A stretch of 7,987 bases of DNA from Deltaproteobacteria bacterium (GTDB lineage: Bacteria; Desulfobacterota; Desulfobacteria; Desulfobacterales; JAUVGT01), in contig JAUVGT010000230.1 in NCBI GenBank assembly GCA_030593645.1, positions 1-7,987 of the forward strand. Direction: 5' to 3'. Position numbers and translations under genes: made by a program. Below are positions 1 through 5,920 of the stretch, in pieces (the stretch's first letter is position 1; the number at the start of each line of letters is the position of its first letter). A model generated the notes under the pieces. It saw nothing but the letters and a program-made list of their open reading frames with translations. It ran no database searches and was not told where the DNA came from.

Positions 1-4
1 AGTG

Positions 5-32
5 TTAACATTTTTTGTAAAAACCGGATAAT
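5..32 (+). promoter_or_regulatory. Putative sigma-70 promoter of the dsr operon
   Basis: A -35 box TTAACA (5-10) matches TTGACA at five of six bases. A -10 box GATAAT (27-32) matches TATAAT at five of six. They are separated by 16 bases. Transcription would start near base 39, giving a leader of about 20 bases that contains little more than the dsrA ribosome binding site. Only 58 bases precede dsrA in this window, so further upstream promoters or operators cannot be excluded. The call rests on motif match and position alone. Confidence 0.5.
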
Positions 33-46
33 TTTTTTAACTTAAT

Positions 47-51
47 GGAGG
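47..51 (+). promoter_or_regulatory. Ribosome binding site of dsrA
   Basis: GGAGG lies seven bases before the ATG at 59, an ideal Shine-Dalgarno placement. It fixes the dsrA start and suggests strong translation, as expected for one of the most abundant enzymes of a sulfate reducer. Confidence 0.8.
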
Positions 52-58
52 TAAATCA

Positions 59-1372
59 ATGGCAAAACATGAAACCCCTTTACTGGACCAGCTTGAAAGC
101 GGGCCATGGCCGAGTTTTGTGTCCGACCTCAAGCAGGAAGCCGAATCAAGGGCTAAAAACGTAAACAACGTGGAATACCAGATTCCTACAGATGTTGTTG
201 ATGACTTGCTGGGTGTTCTGGAGCTGTCTTTTAAGCACGGAAGAACACACTGGAAACACGGCGGAATAGTGGGTGTATTTGGTTACGGCGGTGGTGTTAT
301 CGGACGGTATTGTGACCAGCCGGAAACATTTCCCGGAGTGGCTCATTTCCATACCATGCGAGTGAACCATCCCGCAGGAAAATTTTACACCACTGAATAC
401 CTGAAAAAGATTTGTGATCTCTGGGAATTCCGCGGAAGCGGTATTACCAATATGCACGGTTCGACCGGTGATATTATTTTTTTGGGGACCACGACACCCC
501 AGCTGGAAGAAATTTTTTATGAATTGACTCATAATATGAACCAGGACCTCGGCGGTTCAGGATCAAATCTGAGAACACCATCAGACTGTGTCGGCCAGGC
601 GCGTTGTGAATATGCCTGTTATGATACACAGGAAATCTGCCACACTTTTACCCAGGAATACCAGGACGAACTTCATCGCCCGGCCTTTCCGTACAAGTTC
701 AAGTTCAAGTTTGACGGATGCCCCAACTGCTGTGTTGCATCGATTGCCCGGGCTGATATTTCGTTTATCGGTACCTGGAGAGATGATATCAAGATCGATC
801 AGAAAGTGGTACAGGCTTATATTGGCGGAGAAATCAAACCCAATGGCGGCGCGCACTCGGGCCGTGACTGGGGCGCGTTTGATATCGAAAAGGAAGTCAT
901 TAATCTGTGTCCCACGGGCTGTATGAAGATGGACGGTAAAGATCTTAAAATTAATACACCGGAATGTACACGCTGCATGCATTGCATCAACGTTATGCCG
1001 CAGGCTCTTAGAATCGGTGATGACAGAGGTCTATCCATGCTGGTCGGTGCCAAGGCCCCGATCCTTGACGGCGCACAGATGGGCTCCCTGCTTGTACCAT
1101 TTATTAAAGCCGAACCACCCTATGATGAGATCAAGGAGGTTATTGAAAGTCTCTGGGACTGGTGGATGGAAGAAGGGAACAACCGTGAGAGAATCGGCGA
1201 ACTGATCAAACGTCAGGGTTTCCAGAAGATGCTTGAAGTAACCGGTATTGATCCGGTACCGCAGCATGTTTCAGAGCCGCGCTCCAACCCTTACATCTTC
1301 TGGAAAGAAGACGAAGTCGAAGGCGGATGGAAGCGAGATATTAACGAATTTAGAAAACACCATCTAAGATAG
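59..1372 (+). CDS. dsrA: Dissimilatory sulfite reductase subunit alpha (DsrA)
   Basis: This is the alpha subunit of the cytoplasmic DsrA2B2 complex, which reduces sulfite with electrons and DsrC in the last stage of sulfate respiration. At 437 residues it has the length recalled for D. vulgaris DsrA. Cysteines at 177, 183, 221 and 225 match the four ligands of the [4Fe-4S] cluster next to the siroheme-type cofactor. The inserted ferredoxin domain shows C284 (with C288 nearby) followed by the C303-x2-C306-x2-C309 motif for a second cluster. Other family signatures are HWKHGGIVGVFGYGGGVIGR (65-84), NMHGSTGDI (131-139), GGSGSNLRTPSDC (165-177), GGAHSGRDWG (263-272) and KAPILDGAQMGSLLVP (332-347). 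An extra cysteine at 224 makes a CPNCC stretch, where the D. vulgaris protein as I recall it has glycine. The gene leads an operon, and dsrB starts a few bases after its stop. DsrD downstream points to the reductive, not the sulfur-oxidising, type. Identification is essentially certain. Confidence 0.98.
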   Translation: MAKHETPLLDQLESGPWPSFVSDLKQEAESRAKNVNNVEYQIPTDVVDDLLGVLELSFKHGRTHWKHGGIVGVFGYGGGVIGRYCDQPETFPGVAHFHTMRVNHPAGKFYTTEYLKKICDLWEFRGSGITNMHGSTGDIIFLGTTTPQLEEIFYELTHNMNQDLGGSGSNLRTPSDCVGQARCEYACYDTQEICHTFTQEYQDELHRPAFPYKFKFKFDGCPNCCVASIARADISFIGTWRDDIKIDQKVVQAYIGGEIKPNGGAHSGRDWGAFDIEKEVINLCPTGCMKMDGKDLKINTPECTRCMHCINVMPQALRIGDDRGLSMLVGAKAPILDGAQMGSLLVPFIKAEPPYDEIKEVIESLWDWWMEEGNNRERIGELIKRQGFQKMLEVTGIDPVPQHVSEPRSNPYIFWKEDEVEGGWKRDINEFRKHHLR

Positions 1373-1378
1373 GGAGGA
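1373..1378 (+). promoter_or_regulatory. Ribosome binding site that sets the dsrB start
   Basis: GGAGGA begins directly after the dsrA stop codon. Two in-frame ATGs follow. The one at 1379 touches the Shine-Dalgarno sequence with no spacer. The one at 1385 has a normal six-base spacer. The second is therefore the likely start, and it also gives the family's usual MAFVSSGYNP N-terminus. Confidence 0.75.
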
Positions 1379-1384
1379 ATGACC

Positions 1385-2530
1385 ATGGCATTTGTATCTT
1401 CAGGTTATAATCCTGATAAACCGATGGAAGACAGAATAACCGACATCGGTCCACGAAAATTTGACGAATTTTATCCGCCGGTAATCAAGGCGAATAAGGG
1501 CAAATGGCTGTATCATGAAATCCTGGAACCAGGTGTTTTAGTTCATGTTGCAGAATCCGGCGATAAAGTATTTACGGTCAGAGTCGGTGGTGCCCGGCTT
1601 ATGAGCGTAACCCATATTCGTGAAATCTGTGAAATCGCGGATAAACATTGCGACGGACACCTTCGGTTCACCACACGTAACAACATTGAATTCATGGTAG
1701 ACAGTGAAGACAAGGTTAAACCGTTAAAGGACGATCTTGAAAGCCGGAAGTTCGCAGGCGGAAGTTTCAAATTCCCTGTCGGCGGAACCGGCGCCGGCGT
1801 TACCAATATCATTCATACCCAGGGCTGGATCCACTGTCATACACCGGCAACCGACGCATCCGGTCCGGTTAAAGCCACCATGGACGTGCTGTTTGATGAT
1901 TTTGTAAATATGCGTCTACCGGCCCAGATGCGGGTATCTCTTGCCTGCTGTCTGAACATGTGCGGCGCGGTTCACTGTTCTGATATCGCCATCCTGGGAT
2001 ATCACCGTAAACCGCCTTTGCTGGACCATGAATACCTGGACAAGATGTGTGAGATTCCGCTGGCAATCAAGGCCTGCCCGACAGCAGCCATCAAACCGTC
2101 CAAGGTGGATTTTAATGGAAAAGAATTAAAGAGCGTTGCCGTAAAAGAAGAAAGATGTATGTTCTGTGGTAACTGCTATACCATGTGTCCCTCCATGCCG
2201 CTTGCCGATACGGAAGGTGACGGTATTGTGATCATGGCCGGCGGTAAGGTTTCCAACAGGATCAGTACCCCGAAATTCTCCAAAGTTGTTGTGGCGTTTT
2301 TGCCCAATGAAGCACCTCGATGGGAGCAGACAACTTCCATTATCAAGAGAATGATCGAAACTTATTCCAAGGGCGCGAACAAATATGAGCGGCTTGGCGA
2401 ATGGGCTGAGAGAATCGGATGGGAAAAGTTCTTTGAAAAATGTGAACTCGATTTTACCCATCATCTGATTGATGATTTCCGTGATCCTGCTTATTTTACA
2501 TGGCGTCAAACCTCACAATTCAAGTTCTAG
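1385..2530 (+). CDS. dsrB: Dissimilatory sulfite reductase subunit beta (DsrB)
   Basis: This is the beta subunit of sulfite reductase and carries the catalytically active siroheme-[4Fe-4S] centre. Started at ATG 1385 it has 381 residues, the length recalled for D. vulgaris DsrB. A start at 1379 would add only two residues and has no spacer after the ribosome binding site. Cluster ligands are visible at C151 (IHCHT), C188 and C189 and C193 (CCLNMC). The ferredoxin domain has C231 (ACPTAA) and C258-x2-C261-x2-C264, with C268 following as CP. The sulfite/siroheme region includes RFTTRNNIEFMV (94-105) and GGTGAGVTNIIHTQGW (133-148). The C-terminus LIDDFRDPAYFTWRQTSQFKF (361-381) is characteristic. 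The gene follows dsrA by 12 bases, so the two are co-translated in equal amounts for the heterotetramer. A GC-rich hairpin follows before dsrD. Identification is essentially certain. Confidence 0.98.
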   Translation: MAFVSSGYNPDKPMEDRITDIGPRKFDEFYPPVIKANKGKWLYHEILEPGVLVHVAESGDKVFTVRVGGARLMSVTHIREICEIADKHCDGHLRFTTRNNIEFMVDSEDKVKPLKDDLESRKFAGGSFKFPVGGTGAGVTNIIHTQGWIHCHTPATDASGPVKATMDVLFDDFVNMRLPAQMRVSLACCLNMCGAVHCSDIAILGYHRKPPLLDHEYLDKMCEIPLAIKACPTAAIKPSKVDFNGKELKSVAVKEERCMFCGNCYTMCPSMPLADTEGDGIVIMAGGKVSNRISTPKFSKVVVAFLPNEAPRWEQTTSIIKRMIETYSKGANKYERLGEWAERIGWEKFFEKCELDFTHHLIDDFRDPAYFTWRQTSQFKF

Positions 2531-2540
2531 AACAATAACC

Positions 2541-2570
2541 TGCAGGGGGTAAATGAATTCGCCCCCTGCA
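2541..2570 (+). promoter_or_regulatory. Hairpin between dsrB and dsrD, possibly an mRNA stabiliser or attenuator
   Basis: TGCAGGGGG (2541-2549) and CCCCCTGCA (2562-2570) form a perfect 9-bp stem, rich in G-C pairs, around a 12-base loop. It begins ten bases after the dsrB stop. No run of T follows, so it does not look like an intrinsic terminator. Processing, 3' protection of the dsrAB message or partial attenuation of the distal genes are all possible. Its place fits a need for far more DsrAB than DsrN or methyltransferase. The structure is seen in sequence; the role is inferred. Confidence 0.65.
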
Positions 2571-2590
2571 ATATCAATGAGGGTAATCAT

Positions 2591-2830
2591 ATGGACTACG
2601 AAGAGGCGAAAAAGATAATAGTAGAAAAACTACAAAAAAAAGCCAAAACAAAGACCAAGTTTTATTTCAACGATCTGGCGAAGATGATTGGTGAAAAACC
2701 CAGGGCCGCAAAAAAATTAATCACCCAGATGATTCAAGAAGAAGTTCTGGAGTACTGGTCAAGCGGAAGTACATCTATGTACGGCCTGCCGGGGGTTGGA
2801 AAACAGGCAGCCGCCGAACACGAAGAATAA
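2591..2830 (+). CDS. dsrD: DsrD, small winged-helix activator of sulfite reductase
   Basis: This is a 79-residue protein of the DsrD family (about 78 residues in Desulfovibrio), a winged-helix fold. Recent work describes it as an allosteric activator of DsrAB sulfite reduction, although the fold first suggested DNA binding. Recognisable features are the lysine-rich helix EEAKKIIVEKLQKKAKTKTK (4-23), FYFNDLAKMIGEKPRAAKKL (24-43) and the wing segment EYWSSGSTSMYGLPG (54-68). The acidic tail AAAEHEE (73-79) is typical. A ribosome binding site GAGGG (2579-2583) sits seven bases before the ATG. The gene is 60 bases after dsrB, across a hairpin, and 34 bases before dsrN. Its presence supports a reductive Dsr pathway. 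The methyltransferase two genes downstream has a similar N-terminal domain. Confidence 0.95.
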   Translation: MDYEEAKKIIVEKLQKKAKTKTKFYFNDLAKMIGEKPRAAKKLITQMIQEEVLEYWSSGSTSMYGLPGVGKQAAAEHEE

Positions 2831-2864
2831 TCCGCGATTTCACAGATTTCAGCAGGCAGAAAAT

Positions 2865-4301
2865 ATGGATATTCCCGGAATCGTTATAGCCGCTTTGCGG
2901 GGAGGATCAGGAAAAACCATATTCTCCATCGGTATCATAGCTGCCTTAAAGAATCTGGGCAGAGCAATCACACCTTTTAAAAAAGGGCCTGACTATATTG
3001 ACGCGGGCTGGCTTGCTCTTGCAGCGGGCCGGCCTTGCTATAATCTGGACACCTACCTGATTGAAGAGGAACAGATTCTTTCCTCTTTCTGCTCCCACGC
3101 AAACCATAATGACATCGCTGTTATCGAAGGAAACCGGGGTCTTTACGATTGTATTGATACGGAAGGTAAGACCAGTACGGCTGAACTGGCCAAGCTTTTA
3201 AATCTGCCGGTCATCCTCTGCATCGACTGTACAAAAACGACCCGTACGATGGCGGCGGTTGTTTCAGGCCTTATTCAGTTTGATCCGGACATCCGGATCA
3301 GGGGAGTGATATTAAACCGGATCGCCGGGCCGCGGCATGAAAGTATCCTCAGAAGAAGTATTGAAGAATATACCGGTGTCCCGGTTTTAGGCGCGGTGCC
3401 TAAACTGAGTCAACAGAGTTTTCCTGAACGGCACATGGGACTGGTTCCAACTCCGGAACATGACTGGGCGATGGATTCGATAAACGCGATCACACGGGTA
3501 ACCGAGCAGAACATTGATATACAGGCGGTGGTTGGTACAGCCGAAAAAACAGTAAAGGATCGTTCATCAGCGGACCTGAAAAAAGAATTCAAGATAGATG
3601 TTAAAATTGATAGTCCTCCTCGCGAGAAAGCAGCCATTCATTCGTTACCCAGAATCGGAATCATCAGGGATTCGGCATTTCAATTTTACTACCCGGAGAA
3701 TATCGAGGCGTTAAAGAAAGCCGGCGCTGAAATCGTTTTTACCAGTCCTCTCACGGAAAACTCTTTTCCACAGGTTGACGCTCTATATATCGGAGGCGGT
3801 TTTCCGGAAACTCACGCGAATACACTTGCGGAAAATAAAATATATCGAAATCAGTTAAAAAATGATGCGGAAAATAACATGCCGATATACGCTGAATGCG
3901 GCGGACTCATGTATCTTGGTGAGAAACTTATCCTGGATGATGTATCATACACCATGGCAGGTGTGCTGCCGGTTGTATTCGGGTTTTCCAGGAAGCCGCA
4001 GGGACATGGCTATACTATTGTTGATATTGTTGGAGAAAACCCATATTATGATGTGGGAACTGAAATCAAGGGTCATGAATTTCATTATTCTACTGTTTTG
4101 GAATTCAAGGGTGAAGAAAAAAATCTTGTATTCAGAATGAAAAGGGGGAACGGACTGGTCAACAAAAAGGACGGGTTGTGTTATAAGAATGTACTTGCCA
4201 CATACACCCATATTCATGCGCTGGGAACACCATTATGGGCCAACGCGCTGGTTCAAAATGCAAAATCATATCAAGACTTCGTCAATCAAAAACCGAAATA
4301 A
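2865..4301 (+). CDS. dsrN: DsrN, CobB/CbiA-family glutamine amidotransferase (siroheme amidation)
   Basis: Family members use ATP and glutamine to amidate tetrapyrrole carboxylates; CbiA/CobB makes cobyrinate a,c-diamide. Homologues inside dsr operons are called DsrN and are thought to convert siroheme to siroamide for DsrAB. The N-terminal synthetase domain has a P-loop GGSGKT (13-18), KKGPDYID (39-46) and VIEGNRGLYD (86-95). A lysine-rich linker (about 215-260) joins a class I amidotransferase domain with GGGFPE (310-315), the nucleophile C345 in YAECGGLMYLG (342-352) and a C-terminal THIHALG (448-454) carrying the catalytic histidine. I chose ATG 2865 (478 residues) because family members begin just before the P-loop. 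The open frame extends back to a TTG at 2796 inside dsrD, which has no ribosome binding site. The site before 2865 is also weak. Because of the operon I favour siroheme as substrate, but a role in cobalamin synthesis cannot be excluded by sequence alone. Confidence 0.9.
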   Translation: MDIPGIVIAALRGGSGKTIFSIGIIAALKNLGRAITPFKKGPDYIDAGWLALAAGRPCYNLDTYLIEEEQILSSFCSHANHNDIAVIEGNRGLYDCIDTEGKTSTAELAKLLNLPVILCIDCTKTTRTMAAVVSGLIQFDPDIRIRGVILNRIAGPRHESILRRSIEEYTGVPVLGAVPKLSQQSFPERHMGLVPTPEHDWAMDSINAITRVTEQNIDIQAVVGTAEKTVKDRSSADLKKEFKIDVKIDSPPREKAAIHSLPRIGIIRDSAFQFYYPENIEALKKAGAEIVFTSPLTENSFPQVDALYIGGGFPETHANTLAENKIYRNQLKNDAENNMPIYAECGGLMYLGEKLILDDVSYTMAGVLPVVFGFSRKPQGHGYTIVDIVGENPYYDVGTEIKGHEFHYSTVLEFKGEEKNLVFRMKRGNGLVNKKDGLCYKNVLATYTHIHALGTPLWANALVQNAKSYQDFVNQKPK

Positions 4302-4304
4302 AAA

Positions 4305-5126
4305 ATGACTGATATTGACCAGGTTAAGGAGTATATCCTCAAAAAAGTAATCGTGTCATCCAGGAAATATACACCGATCAGGATGGAAAGTAAGATCAAG
4401 AACGTCTTTGGCCTCGAGAAAAAAACAGTTAGAACGATCATTAAGAGCCTGATTTCAGCAAATGAATTAACATATACATACCAATTCGGAAACACCTTCC
4501 TTGTTAAATCGTTCAATAGACCTGTGCGAATTTCAAATCGTGTGATACTGATTCCCCCGGCGGTAACATATTCACTAAAACATGAAGACGTATTGGTCAG
4601 GATAAAACCCGGAATTTCATTCGGTTCAGGTGAACATCCGACCACCCGTTTGGCAATACGTGGAATTGAATTTGCAATGGAAATGGATCAAAAAGATCAG
4701 ATCGTTACCTATGAAACCCATTTGAAAGTCCTTGATATTGGGACCGGGTCGGGTGTGCTTTTGCTTACGGCATTGAAATTTGGGTGTGGCCGGGGAGTTG
4801 GTGTGGATATCGATTCCTGTGCGAGGATGGAAGCGATTGAGAACATAGAACTGAACAATCTGGCAGACAGGACGGTCATTGCGGATCGTCTGCCGGAGGG
4901 CAGTTTTCATATGGTGATCGCCAATTTACGCTATCCGTCATTGATTGATATGAGCGAAATGATATATGAAGTATTGGAAAAAAACGGGATTGCCGTATTA
5001 TCGGGAATAAAATCAGATGAACGTGATGAAGTAATGAATGTTTATATAAAAAACGGTTTTAAAAATGTGTGGGTGGAAACAGAGAATAATTGGGTGGGGG
5101 TGGTGCTGGGAAAGGAAGAGGGTTAG
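4305..5126 (+). CDS. PrmA-like SAM methyltransferase with a DsrD-like N-terminal winged helix
   Basis: The 273-residue protein carries the catalytic domain of ribosomal protein L11 methyltransferase (PrmA). Features are IKPGISFGSGEHPTTRL (100-116), SAM-binding VLDIGTGSG (142-150), the acidic GVDID (166-170), the active-site-like VIANLRYPSL (204-213) and VLSGI (231-235). The tail NNWVGVVLG aligns with the EWCRITG-type end of PrmA. The first ~70 residues do not resemble the PrmA L11-recognition domain. They align with DsrD residues 4-61 with only two single-residue gaps. Shared positions include K8, I11, K14, G36, I46, I49, L55, Y57, G62 and T64 of this protein. The gene starts three bases after the dsrN stop with no visible ribosome binding site, so it is probably translated by coupling. 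It is the last gene before the terminator. The catalytic class is clear. The substrate is unknown: L11, a Dsr protein or a tetrapyrrole are candidates, with a Dsr-linked substrate inferred from context. Confidence 0.85.
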   Translation: MTDIDQVKEYILKKVIVSSRKYTPIRMESKIKNVFGLEKKTVRTIIKSLISANELTYTYQFGNTFLVKSFNRPVRISNRVILIPPAVTYSLKHEDVLVRIKPGISFGSGEHPTTRLAIRGIEFAMEMDQKDQIVTYETHLKVLDIGTGSGVLLLTALKFGCGRGVGVDIDSCARMEAIENIELNNLADRTVIADRLPEGSFHMVIANLRYPSLIDMSEMIYEVLEKNGIAVLSGIKSDERDEVMNVYIKNGFKNVWVETENNWVGVVLGKEEG

Positions 5127-5170
5127 CCCGCATTTCTCCCAGGCTTTCGTCATGAGATCGTATTTCAAAT

Positions 5171-5202
5171 AAAAAAGCCGGTCGTTGAATACCGGCTTTT
5201 TT
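5171..5202. terminator. Bidirectional intrinsic terminator
   Basis: A perfect 12-bp inverted repeat (5171-5182 and 5191-5202) has the core GCCGGT/ACCGGC, an eight-base loop, and A and T runs that form the base of the stem. Read on either strand, the stem ends in a run of U. It lies 44 bases after the methyltransferase stop and 17 bases after the cytochrome stop, between convergent genes, so it can end both transcripts. Confidence 0.9.
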
Positions 5203-5219
5203 AGATTGTTTTTACTTTT

Positions 5220-5675
5220 TTATTTATTAATTTTTGGATGACATTTTGCACAGGTTGTGGGCGCGTTTTTTGTCCCGGTTTTTTTATTAGACGCTTTGTG
5301 ACAGCCCTTACAGTTGTCGTGCAGCGCGTTTGCGTGGTATTCGCGTTTTTGCTGTTTGGACAACCCCTTGGCTTTTTTGCCTTTTATTTCACCGGGTTTT
5401 TTATGACATTCAACACATTTCTGAACACTATCACCATCTTTTAAGTTGTTCAGAGGTTTATTGTCGCTGTCATGATGGCAGTCGCCGCATCCGGCCTTAT
5501 AATCAGTAGAATGTTTTTTATGACTGAATTCGATAATACCCTTTTTGTGAGGATACGATTTTTCATCCAGTTTAATGACATCGGATACAGTTGCAGCGGC
5601 ATAGATGGCGCCTGCAGTAAATATTACGGCTACAGAGAGAATCATCGCTTTCAGTAAAATAGCCCTGTTTTTCAT
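5220..5675 (-). CDS. Periplasmic tetraheme cytochrome c3-type protein
   Basis: This is a secreted class III (cytochrome c3-like) cytochrome of 151 residues. An N-terminal signal peptide has MKNR and K9, then a hydrophobic stretch (about 10-24) and a probable cleavage site after AIYA (23-26). Four CxxCH haem-binding motifs lie at 63-67, 87-91, 122-126 and 142-146. Extra histidines suit bis-histidine ligation: H52 and H55 in FSHKKH, H68 directly after the first motif, and H114 and H119 before the third. This order is typical of c3. The mature protein is very lysine-rich, as in the basic type I c3 that exchanges electrons with periplasmic hydrogenases, formate dehydrogenases and membrane redox complexes. 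Its partner here is not shown. A purine-rich AAGGGGG lies about 13 bases before the ATG, which is longer than usual. The gene is convergent with the dsr operon and 245 bases downstream of tatC. It has its own likely promoter. Confidence 0.9.
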   Translation of the reverse strand: MKNRAILLKAMILSVAVIFTAGAIYAAATVSDVIKLDEKSYPHKKGIIEFSHKKHSTDYKAGCGDCHHDSDNKPLNNLKDGDSVQKCVECHKKPGEIKGKKAKGLSKQQKREYHANALHDNCKGCHKASNKKTGTKNAPTTCAKCHPKINK

Positions 5676-5728
5676 ATAATATTTTTAACCCCCTTTCTTT
5701 AAAAACTGTTTTATATATTATTGCTTAT

Positions 5729-5757
5729 TAAATACCAATATGCGTTATGGTTGTCAA
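5729..5757 (-). promoter_or_regulatory. Putative sigma-70 promoter of the cytochrome gene
   Basis: Read on the minus strand, a perfect TTGACA -35 box (5752-5757) is followed after 17 bases by TATTTA (5729-5734). A TGG just before the -10 box resembles an extended -10 element. Transcription would begin near 5722, leaving a leader of about 47 bases. The -35 box and spacing are strong; the -10 box matches at only three bases plus the extension. It sits inside an otherwise gene-free AT-rich stretch (5676-5920). Confidence 0.5.
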
Positions 5758-5796
5758 TCATTAACAGATCATTTTTCATTGGGTATTCGCATATTG
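5736..5796. repeat. Long-spaced inverted repeat in the cytochrome control region
   Basis: CAATATGCG (5736-5744) and CGCATATTG (5788-5796) are exact reverse complements with centres 52 bases apart. The first half lies in the spacer of the putative cytochrome promoter. The second half is embedded in a shorter symmetric element, GTATTC-7-GAATAC (5783-5801). A regulator bound at both sites is possible, but no function can be read directly. Confidence 0.5.
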
Positions 5797-5920
5797 AATA
5801 CTTATAAAAAACAATTGGTTAGTGCTTGCACGACACAATTGAGCGATAAAACATAAAAATATATAACTTATTGTAAATAGAAGAAAATATTATATATATT
5901 TAATTCGAAGGAATACACTT

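Noticed and set aside
146..1267. Long antisense and out-of-frame open frames across dsrA and dsrB
   Set aside because: They are shadows of well-recognised genes and have no family features or ribosome binding sites of their own.
1379..1384. ATG at 1379 as the dsrB start
   Set aside because: It has no spacer from the GGAGGA ribosome binding site, while ATG 1385 has six bases and yields the conserved MAFVSSGYNP N-terminus.
2796..2864. N-terminal extension of dsrN starting inside dsrD
   Set aside because: The start would be a TTG without a ribosome binding site. The added 23 residues precede the point where CobB/CbiA proteins normally begin, and they partly use the overlapping dsrD coding sequence.
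5815..5831. Sigma-54-like promoter (GG...TTGCA) on the plus strand
   Set aside because: The spacing between the GG and GC elements is one base too short, the GG element is poor, and no plus-strand gene follows; both neighbouring genes are on the minus strand.
5811..5841. Two ACAATTG copies 24 bases apart as an operator
   Set aside because: Each copy is only seven bases of AT-rich sequence and lies far upstream of the likely cytochrome promoter, so chance is the simpler explanation.
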